NCBI GenBank assembly: GCA_003427395.1
Contig: BFEA01000237.1
Coordinates: 48,371-103,676 of the forward strand
DNA length: 55,306 nt
Source of the DNA: Chara braunii
Taxonomy: Eukaryota; Streptophyta; Charophyceae; Charales; Characeae
Direction: 5' to 3'
Shown here: positions 21,499 through 33,415 of the stretch, in pieces
Numbering within the stretch: position 1 is the stretch's first letter
Layout: every line of letters begins with the position of its first letter
Notes under the pieces: generated by a model
The model's input: only the letters and a program-made list of their open reading frames with translations
Databases searched by the model: none
What the model was told of the DNA's origin: nothing
Translations under genes and position numbers: made by a program

Positions 21499-21786
21499 TC
21501 AGGGATTCCTTAACCTTTCTTCTTTCTTTTCCTCTATCATTTGAGGTGTCAAGTGTGCTTGAAGGTTTTTCATTTCACCAAGCACAACACCTGGTTCCAT
21601 GACAAGTTCTGGAGGTAGATCACCATTAAATGACATCGTGTTGACCAGAAATCGAACCATTTTATTAGAAGGAAATTCTACTAATTCAGAAGAGTTCTGA
21701 GAAGTAAGATTCTCTTTCAATGGTGGTTCACTTGTAGAAGCCTCGTCAGACACATCCTCTGTAATTGTTAAGGATTGCAGAGACAA
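21499..21786 (-). pseudogene. gag-to-protease linker segment
   Basis: An open stretch of about 95 residues, acidic and Ser/Thr-rich at first, then VRFLVNTMSFNGDLPPELVM. It overlaps the end of the zinc-knuckle frame in a different frame, so either a frameshift separates gag from pol or decay has shifted it. No domain is recognised. Confidence 0.5.
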
Positions 21787-23003
21787 CTCGATAGTGGTAT
21801 GAGTGTCACTTGTTCCTGTACTAGTTCATTAGGCAATTCATCAACGAGAAAATAAACATTCACATTTGTCTTCCTCTTCTTCTTCTTCTTCATTTTTTCA
21901 TCATGTTTAAGAGCAAGAAGTCTCATACCTTCTGGATGTCTGGGGTCCAACTTGTTCCATGAACTATCACAGATATGACCCATTGCATCCTTTTTTGTCA
22001 CCCCACTCCTCACATTCTCCTCAAGAGGCCTGCAATAGGTGGTAGTGTGACCCCCTTCACCACAATAGTAGCAGACAAAAATCTTCTTAGGACGGTCATC
22101 AAACTTTCTTCTTTCTCTGTTTTCTTTGTCACTATTCCCTTCATTCTTTCTGGATCTAGAGAAGTTTCCATTCTTACCATAATCCTCATCATCATCATCA
22201 TCATCCTCTTCACTTCCAGCTTTCTTATTTCCTTTGTCATCCATAGCATAGTTTGCAGGCATTGTACGCATATAGTTAGTCATCACTCTTGGAATAATAT
22301 TTTCAGCACTGAGATTGTTTCCTCTGTTCATACCATTCTCAGTCTCTCAATCATCGGCCAATATACTGATATGATCCAGTGACCATTTCTTTTGAGAGAC
22401 TGTATGTAGAGTTTTGACGATTGCAACAATTTCATCTCATCTGAGAGGGTAGTGTTGAGCTTGATTCAAAACTGTTTGTCTTTCATTGTCAGTGAAATTT
22501 ATCAAAAATATATGGCATCTCTGAGCTTCGTCCAAATATAGGATCCTTCTTGCTGTTCGGATGAAGGGCTGAAGAAAAATATTGAAAGTGTCATACTTAG
22601 CTCTTCTGATGTTGAGTAAATCCTTGGTTGTAGTTGGGACTGAGTCTTTCTTAAATTCATTTTTCATTCTCCCTTTGACCTCTTCCCATGTAGTAACCCC
22701 TTCCATCAACTCCTAAATAACCAACATCGAGTCAGTGTCACAGTAAGATAGAAGGTGCTTAAACCGTTCATTGTCTGTTCAGCCATAAATGAACCCAAAT
22801 AACTCATACTCGGTCAGGAAATCGTTTACCTGAGGTCCTCTGAAACAGGGAATTATCTCATCTCGCCTCTTTGCTCTTGCAATATTTGACTCTCCTTTTA
22901 TAGTGTCAACTCTCTCAACTAATTCCCGTATAACCCCAACCAAGGCCTCTTCATTGGTCCCTGCAAATGAGCTAGGTCTTGAACGACCAGTCATCTTGAC
23001 CAT
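21768..23003 (-). pseudogene. gag: capsid-like region and CCHC zinc knuckle
   Basis: Three open pieces. The first (23003-22779) has a short amino-terminal region, then PCFRGPQVNDFLTEYELFGF, typical of the start of a gypsy capsid. The second (22709-22437) has WEEVKGRMKNEFKKD and RRAKYDTFNIFLQPFIRTAR, matching the retrotransposon gag domain. The third (22331-21768) has an Asp-rich run, basic sequence and the zinc knuckle CYYCGEGGHTTTYC (C-x2-C-x4-H-x4-C), intact and used to bind genomic RNA. Stops separate the pieces. Gag would form the virus-like particle. The order before the protease is normal. Confidence 0.82.
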
Positions 23004-23331
23004 AAATTTTTTCTTAACGTTTTTCTCTTATTTCCTTACCACTCTTAGTCTCCTCTCTTCACTTCTCTCTCACTCTTCTCGCAAAAGATACAGGTTCGTT
23101 CCTCTCTTCTCTTGTTTGCTTTACCCCTTGAGAATTTTATACATAAAGAGTATAAGCAATAATAAACTGGGTAGTGATCAAAGACAAAGCAATCCTTCTC
23201 AGCCTCCCGATGTAATCTTCAATCAACTCTCTTTCATCATCCTTACTCAGTCTTCTATTATACCTTTTTATAGTATTCTAAATCATAAAATACCGAGTAA
23301 AGTCTATAATCTCATAATCAAATTGCATTGG

Positions 23332-25130
23332 TTACAACCCGTTGCTGATCCTTCTGGCAAGAGAGACTCGTTCCCTAGAAGCATGGTATGAGATTCTTTC
23401 AGCAGTTCTCACTTTCACCACCTTTAATAAATAGTCTATCTCCGTCTGATCAGTGACAATTCTCAGGGCAGAGTCTCTCATTCGGTCAAAGAAAGGCTGC
23501 AAGAACTCAAGCTCGTCCAAGGTAGAAAAATTTCTGTCAGAGATCCGAAGAGTCCCTTCTATTTTGATTATTATCCCTTCCAATACAACCCCGAATGTTA
23601 ACGGTTCAACCAAGCTAGGCGTCATTAACCTTCATAGGAAACATTAGAAAGGTAGATCTCAGGTTGGACATAATCAGGGATTTTGAACCTGTGCTCAAAG
23701 GTACTAAGAAGAAGGGATTTTATCATCACAGTAGAGTCTCTCTCCCTTGCTCTACCAATTTCAGCAATAGCTTCCAGCAGAGGCATCCAATCTCTTCTGT
23801 CTTCAAATCCCTCAGCAATTGAGAACTCATGAAGCCTTTCAAATTCCCTTACTCTCACTCCCGATGTTACTTTCCTTCTTAGCTTCTCTAACCATTCTTT
23901 TGTCCGCTCAAAACTAACATACGCCCTTTTTAAATACTCCAAGTAGTCAACTTCCTCCTGTAGACAGATAGAGGAGTAAACCCTCACATCCAAACTGTCA
24001 GAGTTCAGGAATTTAACTACAGGAATATGAAATATTATATGTCATTCCCCACAAATCTCATGCCTCAAAATTACAAAGGGATTAGCATGCCTAGTCACCT
24101 CATAAATTTTGTCTCTCACAGTAGTTATCGTAGCTACTGAGAGTATTCTTTTTGGACTCTATTCACTTTCCATGCAAATTTTATCATGGCAAACCAATTA
24201 TCTCTCGAAAGACTGATATCAGGCAAGGAAGGAGCTCGGAGTCCATCAAAGACAGTGAATCGAGTAGATTCAGTGAAGCATTTGTTCTCTCTCTTAAGTC
24301 TCTCTTTCTCTTTCAGTATGACCTCTTCAACAAATCCCCAGCATCTCTCATACACTGCATCATCACTTCTTTCTTTTGGGACATAAATTCTTACGTTATA
24401 CACATTCAAATCCGTGAAATAAAAGATCAGTACATATAATCGTTTCTGCTCTCATCCACTCTCAACCATCTCATATCTGGCAGCCTCATATGGGAACACC
24501 TCTCTATTGCTCAGAGTATTCAGTGATCTTAGGAGACACTCGAACTTCTCTTGACTTGGGCCAGAACCTCTGCCAAATTTCAACCTTCTCTGTCCGATTC
24601 CCTCTGCTGAAACCTCTTTAGTTCTCATGATCACTTGTTATTTTTTCCCGTGTCAGTACGATGCTGATAATTGGCAACCAGTTAGTCTCATCACAATAGA
24701 TGTCAGGTATAGGAGGGATCGAAACAGTCTCATACGTTACTGGCATTACATCTCATTCCACTCTCTTCTTTTGCTTGAACAAATCTGTCTTTTCATCATA
24801 GATAAATTGGGTCACAATCTCCCATAGCCAATCAAAGTTCTCACCGTCGTTGCTGCCTCCTTCTTTGACATATGGACGGATATCATAGATATCTCCCTCT
24901 AAGAAGTGAGTCAGCACTATGCAGATAGCTGAGCCACGAGAGTGATAGCCCCAACAACCCTCATATCGGTAGGGAAATATCCCATTGGAGATGAGTATGG
25001 ATAGCTCTTTCAGTCAATTGTCAATCAGCATTTGTCTTGATCTGATTCGCTCTCTTTCTCTCAATTCCTTCAGTGTATTGGGAGGTAATAGAGTATCCCT
25101 AATATCAAACTCGATTTTCTTCAACAATTA
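23332..25130 (-). pseudogene. Pre-gag ORF with three copies of an unknown domain
   Basis: Between primer-binding site and gag, three segments share a layout. Segment 1 (about 25130-24640) contains FPYRYEGCWGYHSRGS, IYDIRPYVKEG, FDWLWEIVTQFI and DEKTDL. Segment 2 (24634-24134) contains EVFPYEAARYE, VYNVRIYVPKE, CWGFVEEVILKEKERL, SLPDISLSRDNWFAMIKFAW. Segment 3 (about 24120-23625) contains LDVRVYSSI, LKRAYVSFERTKEWLEKLRR, DRRDWMPLLEAIAEI. Shared features are a Tyr/Val-x-hRxY motif, an aromatic-rich helix, an E-K-x-x-L helix and a closing D..W..hI.hA stretch. A further open piece, 23625-23332, is less clearly related. Stops interrupt all segments. I do not recognise the domain. A fourth copy lies in the LTR. 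Confidence 0.6.
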
Positions 25131-25342
25131 ATACCAGTCTCATTTTCCGGCCCAGTGGGGTACCTCACACAAGAAGAGATAAATCTCAGTTAGCAATTAA
25201 GTTCCTCAAAAGAGTAATGGCTCAAGAAAGATTGCAAAATTAATCGGGAAAACTCTAAAATTGTCAACAATTCTCAAGGCCTAATCAAAGTTCAAAGCTA
25301 TTTGTTGACCCAGGCTCGTTCCGGACACGAAAATTTTTCATG

Positions 25343-25360
25343 TCCCAGGCAACGGCGCCA
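25343..25360 (-). promoter_or_regulatory. Primer-binding site of element 1, tRNA-Asp type
   Basis: The plus strand reads TCCCAGGCAACGGCGCCA, one base from the 3' end of a plant tRNA-Asp with CCA. It sits five bases from the 5' LTR start at 25366. The orientation shows that element 1 is transcribed on the minus strand. Confidence 0.85.
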
Positions 25361-26166
25361 TTGTTTGTCGCACTTTTTCCAGTTGGGCTACTTCAGGCGA
25401 CCGAAAAGTCGGCCGTCACACAGGATTTTTGATGTTCTTGCAATAAATAAAATAAATTGAATAATGCAAATCCTTTCCTGTTGTGTGCGTCTAGCTTCGA
25501 GCAAGACCCTTCAATTGCGGTCTTCGCCGGTCCCCGGTCTTAAAAATCTTTTATTTTGATTCGAAACAACAGAAAATCATGCAAATAATAATCATAAAAT
25601 TGTGGAGTATGTTATGCATGCATCAATTGCGTCAATCTGACTTTGAGAACTGCGACGGAATCATTGAAAAATACAATCAACAAGCAAAGTAATGCAAAGA
25701 AACTGGCTGACTGACTCGAGCAATGACAAATGAAGTCAGATGAAGGAAGAATGAGAACTCATAATAGTCTTAGAAAATTCTTATGGAAGAGAGCATGGAC
25801 AACACAAATCTTGAGTCCTCACTCATCCCTCTGAATCTCACACTAGGTCTCTCATTTGGATGCCTGTCGTTTGGGCTTTTTGCCATGTCTCCGTACTCTA
25901 TGAGGTTGTGGCCTCTGTGTGTAGAGCCACCTGAAGCCTACAAGCTCTGAACATTTTCATCCAAGGTACATGACCTGAAAGTCAATCATGGAGCAAAACT
26001 CTTCCCACAATGTAGGTAGATAGGGTCTGGAGAAGATTCCCCGTCTAAGATGGTCGAACTCTTAGAGCTCTGTCAAAGTCTGATAGTCAATCTGCGCTGG
26101 CGATATATACCTCTTTGCCAAATCTATCAAGTCGCCCCGGCAAGAACCATCAGTAAGAGTAAAAGG

Positions 26167-26741
26167 NNNNNNNNNNNNNNNNNNNNNNNNNNNNNNNNNN
26201 NNNNNNNNNNNNNNNNNNNNNNNNNNNNNNNNNNNNNNNNNNNNNNNNNNNNNNNNNNNNNNNNNNNNNNNNNNNNNNNNNNNNNNNNNNNNNNNNNNNN
26301 NNNNNNNNNNNNNNNNNNNNNNNNNNNNNNNNNNNNNNNNNNNNNNNNNNNNNNNNNNNNNNNNNNNNNNNNNNNNNNNNNNNNNNNNNNNNNNNNNNNN
26401 NNNNNNNNNNNNNNNNNNNNNNNNNNNNNNNNNNNNNNNNNNNNNNNNNNNNNNNNNNNNNNNNNNNNNNNNNNNNNNNNNNNNNNNNNNNNNNNNNNNN
26501 NNNNNNNNNNNNNNNNNNNNNNNNNNNNNNNNNNNNNNNNNNNNNNNNNNNNNNNNNNNNNNNNNNNNNNNNNNNNNNNNNNNNNNNNNNNNNNNNNNNN
26601 NNNNNNNNNNNNNNNNNNNNNNNNNNNNNNNNNNNNNNNNNNNNNNNNNNNNNNNNNNNNNNNNNNNNNNNNNNNNNNNNNNNNNNNNNNNNNNNNNNNN
26701 NNNNNNNNNNNNNNNNNNNNNNNNNNNNNNNNNNNNNNNNN
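26167..26741. other. Assembly gap (575 N)
   Basis: The sequence before the gap matches 8540-8553 (and 8626-8639) and the sequence after it matches from 9975, so the missing part is the repeated-domain and minisatellite region. The left copy has more sequence there than the gap length. Confidence 0.95.
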
Positions 26742-29700
26742 CAGATTGTGGAAGAGTGCTTGCATGTTTAAATGCTGATACACTTCTGGAGATGCTAACT
26801 CGGGTATTACTTGAGCTCACGCAAGGTTCGCCCTAGCCCGTTCCACACTCTCTAGTGAGGAACTGGTACTGTGCAGTTCGTCATCAAACCCGTAGAAATA
26901 AATCACGTATTGAATACATTTTTTCGCTTTTACCATCTAAACTGCATGTTCCCGTTAAACCTGTCTGTGGAAGTCCATATCCAAACATGCCTCCTCTTTC
27001 CATCCCCTTTTCTTGTCTCTGACAGAACTGCACTTTACAACTAGCACCTCACTATCCTTCATGTTTTCCCGACAGTCTAAGTTGTTAGAGCTAATCAGAG
27101 TGTTCCTCTTTGCTTTTTCAATCAAGAACTAATATTGAACTTGTCCTTAAGAGTCCATCCCGTCCTGAAACCATTGACACCGACCTGCAAGAATCGTCGT
27201 CCTGTTTTCTTTGTTAATATCAAAACTGCTCTGATTGTGTGGCAGGTCATAATCCGATCGAAATAGACTCACTAAGATGGTTTTCGAAGCTGAATAAAAA
27301 CACTTGTTATTTGTGGTTTGGTTCGCACTGATGAGTAGGGTTGACGAGTAATGTAGATTTCGCACTTCAAACCACCAAAACCTTTTGGACGACCCTTCAC
27401 CGCCTGGTTTGTCGAATTACTATTCAAATGGATGATTGATTGGTATATTGGATGTCGGTTTCTTTTGTCTCAACCATACAATAGTCGAATCTGAGTCATG
27501 CCAACTTCACAGTTTCCTTCAAATGTCTGACTGGAGGCTGGTCCTTAGGTTAGTTAACCAGTGCTGAGGGTTTGAAAGTAGTTTGCTCTTGATTCTTTCT
27601 CGGCTGGTCGGTTCTTAAATCATACCATACCACAACACAGACTCGGTATGGTCCACTTACTGCAACCCAAGACACTCCTCAGATAAATGACTCGTGATGA
27701 GTCGAGTCATTGCTCAATCGCTCGATAGTTTTAAGCGGTATGCTTAGTGAGGGTTCAGAATATTAGCAATCCGGTTACGATTCGAATATTAAATAGTGGA
27801 ACTGTTTCTGCATGCGCTGCAAGGTTTTGACTGCAAACCACCTTCACGCCAGACCGACTGTCACAGATCAAGTCCTAAATCCATCCGACCATTCCGTGCA
27901 CAGGGACATGCATATACTATCAGGCAATGCCCAATAGGAGTGGTCATTAATCATGACTGCTTCCAGTCCCGAGTGACAAGGTATTCCCCGTGCAGACTGG
28001 TAGAGTTGATAATATCCTTAGATTTCGTTTGGACAAAAGAGTTTCGTACTTCAACTGAAAATTCAATTACGATTACGGGCAGATCCAACGTTTGGCGAAA
28101 CCACCTTTCAGCTCAGTCCAATCTGATTTATTAAAAGACTCCTAGGTCGCTAAGGTGACTGTGAACATAGCTGAAAGAAAACATCACACCCTTTGCATGG
28201 TTACCTCCAGACTTCAAAGTTGTTCAGTGTCAAAAGTGAAGGTTGACAATACTTAGATAAATTCCTCATTTCGACTTTCCCACGTCCTCTGGTGTCAATC
28301 CTTGTTAACATCCTAAAAGCTAATCACAACTGGTACTAATCACCATCAAGTAAAAACTTAGCGATTAAAAAAAAAAAATTTCTTAACTATCCCCTTCTCC
28401 CCCGGCGGTTCGTCACTCAGACCCGATACTCAGAGAGGACTGAAAACAATCACTCGCCTAACTTAGCTGATGTGACAAGGTGACTGCTTCGTCAGCTACA
28501 TAGAGCACGCGTTCACACTCATACAGGGGCTCTCAGACTAAATCATGTCGCCACATAAGCACGAACAGGCCCATACAATGGCTCCCTCTGTTACATGCTT
28601 GCTCGCGAGTCCATCTCGACTGAGCAAGCAAAAATGAAAGGACAGGATGCGAAGAGGCTGACTGAAAACTAGAGTTAGAAAAAAAAAGATGCAGTTTCGA
28701 GTCTGTGGTTAAATGACAGCAACATCAGCTCACTCTAACTTTTTCTTATGGGAGTCCAACCTCACCGCGCACGTCCCTTTACCTTTCATTACGGCCAGAT
28801 TGGCATATTCCGATTGCAAGACAGGTAATAACTCTGTTTTGGCCCCCTTTTTACTTTTCACTCCCCTCATCTCAAGAAGGGTGAGAGTAACTGCACGGCA
28901 CATAGCCCAGTATAATCTGAGATCCCTGATAATAGGCTCTACCGCTAGTTATCCCCTCGTCGGCCCTTAAGGTCAAGGTACACAATACAGTCTCAATGAG
29001 TAGAAGAGAGCGTCAAGGTCTGCACTGGTTACGGGTTGACAACCTGACTTAAGGGTTATGTAGGTCAGCCTTCGGCTCGTTTTAGGTGTAGCTCACCCCT
29101 CAGACAAACCACTCATTCTCAATACATCATCAGTCGTCCACACCTCTAGCTATTTACGGTAATCTGCAGTATTGACAGAAGCAATATCCATTATTATGGT
29201 CATGCGTTATCAGATGCCTCCTCGCAACAAGTTCATGCCCAGATCGGTTTCCTTCCTCTCAAAATCTCATCATAAGATCTGGTAATTACTCACACGCTGA
29301 AGTACAAATCTATTCCTTTGAGCCAATCCCGTACAGAAGTCAAACCATTTTTCTTACAAAGAGCCTCATATAAGAATGTCCCAACGCAGTTAATACCAAC
29401 GACTTACTTACTTTGCTTGAAATAACAATATTTCACGCCACTTTCTGTCTCCGCTATAGTGAAAGTTAATGAGCAAATGACTCTACGTTACAATCATTAG
29501 GTTTACAAGTCGACTCACGGATGCGCAGGCGCTGATTGAAATCCAGAATCAAGTGGAAGGAAGCAGTCTCGAGTCTGTAGCAAAATGACATCTTTCAACC
29601 ACAAGGCTCTGCCACGGGTCTAGTCGCATGTTATCACTCATCAACTTAGTTTTCCGCCAGCGCTCATCGTGATGGAAACAGATTGACAAGTGACAACAGT

Positions 29701-30662
29701 GAGTAGATACGGTGACGTCAACGAGAACCGAGTTCATATTCCCAAGCTAGCATACCCCCAAGACGCTTTCTCTCTCCCAAGGGCTGTCACCGAGAGAAGA
29801 CCTCTGGGCTCACAACACTCTTCGTGCATACATCAAGAAAGGAAACATTGTCACATCAACTCCATATGAACTGCAGAGAACGCGCGAGAAGGTCCTCCCT
29901 CTCTGTCATGCAGTCCTCAGTAACCACCTCTCACGTGCCGTCCTCCACCAATCTCGAGTTCTCGATGGACCAGTCCTATCTTTACTTGCGCCCTCGACGC
30001 ATGGTGCCTCACCATTTGCCCGACCAGAGCATGCACATTAACTCCTTCCTTTTCGCTCACTCGAAAGCGACAACCACAGTGGCCGTTGCTTACTGCCCAC
30101 GGCAATCAGGCTGATATCAACAAATAGTCTCTTGGTTGCCACCGCTTGCGTCTCTCTCCCCCTCGATTGTGGCTGCTTGCCCTTTCATCAGCGATGACGT
30201 CAACCGCATGGCAGTTCCTTTTTCTCACGTCCACTCACATTTCTCGTGCAAGCACACTTGCACGACTCTCATGTTTTTCAGTCTAGCCACGCTAGTCTCT
30301 TCCTCGCCTCAAGTTGACTTCCGGATTGCTCTCAATAGGTTTAGCAGGCTAAAGAAACGTCAGGTGCGAATGTTGAGTCAACAGTTGATGTCAACAGCAC
30401 CTCACAGGTTCGCGTGCCCCTCTCTGCAACTCTCGTGCACGTGTTGGCCTCTCAATCTCTCTTCTCGATCCCGCTGTCTGTCCCTTCCCTACCTCATTTG
30501 TCTCAGCTTCAGTCCCTTCGCTGTCGTGAGCTCGCTTAGGGTCTGCTCCATTGGGCCTATCAGCGGGTGGTTTCGACGGATCTGGTCCAGCCCATGCCAG
30601 GACTGGACATCCGCCTTTCTGTCATTAATCTCGGAATCCCCGTCAGAGTCTCGTTCCCCATG

Positions 30663-31031
30663 TTATACCTCCTTGGTCGTAGTCCCAGTTGAGGAGTCAT
30701 CCTCATGGTAAGTGACGGTCACCCTCATCCCTGCGGTGACCCCGTCACGCTTGCACTTCCACTCGGCCCTGTTGCGCGCGTCAGTAATTGCAGTCTGCAG
30801 TTCTTCGTCCCTCCTCATTTCCTGCTCCCTATGGTCGCGCACGTTAATTTTTAACCTCACCTCCCCGTCAAGGTTACCGTAGGTCAGTATAGTTTTCACT
30901 ACAGTGCCCGTCTCGTCCTCTCTCTCCCACATCCAGGAATACTTCATATATCTCGGCCTGTAACCGCGCAGGCCATTTCGGTCCGCCATATCCACTCCGA
31001 ATAGCCAGACCTCGTTCCCAAGTGCACGCAC
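30663..31031 (-). CDS. LTR-internal ORF X, hypothetical protein
   Basis: The frame is open for 122 codons after a TGA, the first ATG being at 30987-30989. It reads MADRNGLRGYRPRYMKYSWM, then EVRLKINVRDHREQEMRRDE, then WKCKRDGVTAGMRVTVTYHE and a Ser/Thr tail to the stop at 30663. The charged, mixed alpha/beta-like composition looks protein-coding. The left LTR has the same start but is frameshifted. It lies 160 bases downstream of a TATA box on the same strand, so LTR transcription could express it. No family is recognised. Downstream codons past the stop remain open for about 60 residues, so it may be a truncated version of a longer protein. Confidence 0.5.
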   Translation of the reverse strand: MRALGNEVWLFGVDMADRNGLRGYRPRYMKYSWMWEREDETGTVVKTILTYGNLDGEVRLKINVRDHREQEMRRDEELQTAITDARNRAEWKCKRDGVTAGMRVTVTYHEDDSSTGTTTKEV

Positions 31032-31150
31032 TCAAATGGCTCACGCTAGCACTCACTACTCTGCCCTTTGGCACCAGACTAGAGGCATTAAGGAGACGAG
31101 ATAACCCGCGAACACCCACAGCTCGCCCCCAGATATCCAACCTCTTTTCT

Positions 31151-31158
31151 CTTTTATA
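31151..31158 (-). promoter_or_regulatory. TATA box of the 5' LTR
   Basis: TATAAAAG on the minus strand in the context CCTATAAAAGAG, conserved with 14327-14334. It lies 210 bases from the outer LTR edge and upstream of ORF X. Confidence 0.5.
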
Positions 31159-31984
31159 GGCTCTTTTCATATCATGACCCCGGTGTTCTGAATGGGGGAG
31201 CTACAACCCTGGCTCTAGTATACCGATTTTTCAGTCAATATGTGACTCAGAATTTAGTGAAATAAAACGAAAATAAAACAAAAGGGAGAAATTATGGGAT
31301 AGGACTCCAACGGTCATAATGCCGACTTTCTGCGCGAAGTGACCGCCATGGCAAGAGCCCTATAACGATGTCGCGCGCGGCGGTCCCACGCCCTGCTGGG
31401 GAGCGTTGAACCTCACGGTCGTGTCACGCAGGATTTTTCCTTGAAAGAACAGCAAGTCACCACTCCGACCGTGCGCGTGTGCTATACCTCTCATGACGTC
31501 ATGCGACAGGTCGGGACGTCGCGAGGTACAACTCACCTCTACCCGAGGGGCTGTCACCACCCTCTGGTAGACGTATCCCTGTTGAGCTATCGGTCGACAT
31601 GCAAAGGCTTTTACATGCCTTTGTAGAGGTAGGTCGGCCGAGGGGGGTTTCTCGATCACCGTAGCATAGGTATACACGAGGTTGAACGCCTAAGATTGAC
31701 CCGTTTACGTGTCGGATAGTGGGATGCTGATCTCCCGGACCGACTTACATTCAGGTCGACTCGACTGACGATCTTTCATGCATACCTCGTCCTATTCTAT
31801 CTGAACTTATCCCATAAATTTTATATATATATATATATGTAAGTCCTTCCAAAATAGATACATTCATGACAAATATAGTTCAAAGGCTGAGACTGAAAAG
31901 ACAAGGAGATGTTTTTTACATTTTTACACAAACAGAGGCAAACGTCAGAATGAACGAAACTTTGAATTTTGAAAGAGAAACAAT

Positions 31985-32115
31985 CAATGGGCTCTTGGCC
32001 TTTCAGCAAACATTACAAACAAAAATAGGCCCATGGCCTGTTAAATATGCATCAGAAAAAAATAGGCTCTTGACCTTTCAAAGAAAAATGATATGAATAA
32101 GGCTCTCGGCCTTTG
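31985..32115. repeat. About 38-bp tandem repeat with GGCC-type mini-hairpins
   Basis: Four units carry (A/G)GGC(T/C)C(T/A)(T/C)(G)(G/A)CCT, at 31989, 32027, 32063 and 32100. In most units GGC and GCC flank a four-base centre and can pair. Confidence 0.6.
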
Positions 32116-32561
32116 CCAATTGTCCTAATCTATTCAACATGAAAGGGGAAAAAGTCGGAAACCTAAACCAAATGTACAAAGGTTACAAGTCGACGAAATG
32201 TCTGAGTCGAGGCTCAGGTAAGCATAAGCAATGCGAGTCGAGTGAATAGCACGTGGTTTGGCGTCTTACTGACCTGCAAACAAGTGTCAATCACATTACA
32301 CAATTCTAGCACAGTCAACCATTCATTCACTCTCACACACATTACAATTACGCTTTCAGACCCCTTTGTCAGACATTCTCTTTTCGACTCAGTTATTCAA
32401 GGACCTCTTTGATTAAACTTAGACCCTTCATATGCTGACTCAAAAATCAGAAATGTCATTTAGTCCAAAGGTAGATGCAAAGTGTAGGTGTAGAGGGTTA
32501 GTGAAGGTTGAGTTGGTAAACCAACCTTGTTACCATAAGGCAACAGCATGTAGACTTGTAT

Positions 32562-32876
32562 AGACTCATAACGAGTCTCCTTGATTAAAATGACATGCAA
32601 ATACATACAGGTCACAAAATCTCAACATCTACCTCAGTATCGCCTTACACGAAGTTCAGCGATGTAAACTTCAATTCTATCGGTAGACTATAATATAGTC
32701 CGATCAAATGTAAGTATGAAGTAAGAAGACTCCGACAGAAGCCTTCACCTCATACTTACTCAAGCAGTAGGATAACTCAGACATGAGTATCCTACCACTG
32801 GTTTTAGTCTAACTAGTTTAGACTTTAGACAGACCATGGGATGACTCGCACAAGAGTACCCCATCTTCAGTCTGTC
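32562..32876. repeat. Stem-loop array 3 in LTR-2 copy c
   Basis: Six consecutive perfect arms: AGACTC/GAGTCT (32562/32573), GACTATA/TATAGTC (32686/32694), AAGTATGA/TCATACTT (32712/32750), GTAGGATA/TATCCTAC (32767/32788), AGTCTAA/TTAGACT (32806/32818) and GACAGAC/GTCTGTC (32828/32870). The last encloses ATGGG/CCCAT. The fourth and the nested sixth share a loop core ACTC..ACA.GAG(T), and the third has a related GACTCCGACAGA. Confidence 0.7.
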
Positions 32877-33217
32877 AACCTAACTATCTAAGATATGTAT
32901 ACACGTAGAGACGAGTAATAGGATGTTCCTCACCCTGGAGCCTTACCCTGTTACCCGTCCTACATCCACCAGAGGGTGAGAAAAAAACAAAGGAGTACAG
33001 GATGAGAATGAAAAATGACTTCGCTTGTTTTCTTATTTCATGTCTTTGTTTTCTTTCTTACTTTCTTTTCTGTTTCTTCCTTCTTTTCTTCTTTCTACAT
33101 TTTCATTCCATCCTTTCTGTCCTCCCGTCTATGGTGCTCGCTGCTTGTACATGACTACTCAAACAGTTGTTTGATCTCGCAACTTAGTTTTTTGTATATT
33201 GTTCACACTCATATTCC

Positions 33218-33220
<3 letters not shown>

Positions 33221-33267
<47 letters not shown>
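33221..33267. repeat. (TTA)n microsatellite
   Basis: About 15 uninterrupted TTA units. On the minus strand it would extend a reading frame with polyasparagine, which I regard as an artefact. Confidence 0.95.
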
Positions 33268-33269
<2 letters not shown>

Positions 33270-33415
33270 TACTATTGGTACTGTTATTCCGGTAGCTTGT
33301 GACTCCAGCCAGTCTCGTGCCCGCCCTAAATAAAGGCACGCCTGAATAACCGCTAAAAGCGCTTGCCCCAGCATTTCCCAATAAGGGTCTCAGACAGTTG
33401 CTGCACACTAGTTGG

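Larger units (their letters stand above)
25366..31367 (-). repeat. Element 1 5' LTR (about 6.0 kb with gap)
   Basis: Right copy of the long direct repeat. It begins TGTCGCAC next to the primer-binding site and ends near ATAACG (31362-31367), where homology with 14538-14543 stops. It contains the 575-base N gap, where the left copy has its tandem duplication. The outer end abuts the inner end of an LTR-2 copy at 31369. Reading minus, it holds a TATA box, then ORF X, then the repeated-domain fragment near its 3' end. Nothing else in it looks like a gene. Confidence 0.75.
31369..32980 (-). repeat. LTR-2 copy c, minus strand
   Basis: Starts TGTCGCGCGCGGCGG, like 1609. The conserved block has GGGGCTGTCACCACC, GACGTATCCCTGTTGAGCTA and GCCGAGG..GTTTCTCG up to about 31690. 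A stretch with CAATCACATTACACAATTC (32290) and GTCAACCATTC is related to about 3220-3260 and 42620-42670. The stem-loop array 32562-32876 lies in the outer part, as in copy b. The outer limit is uncertain. Confidence 0.55.
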
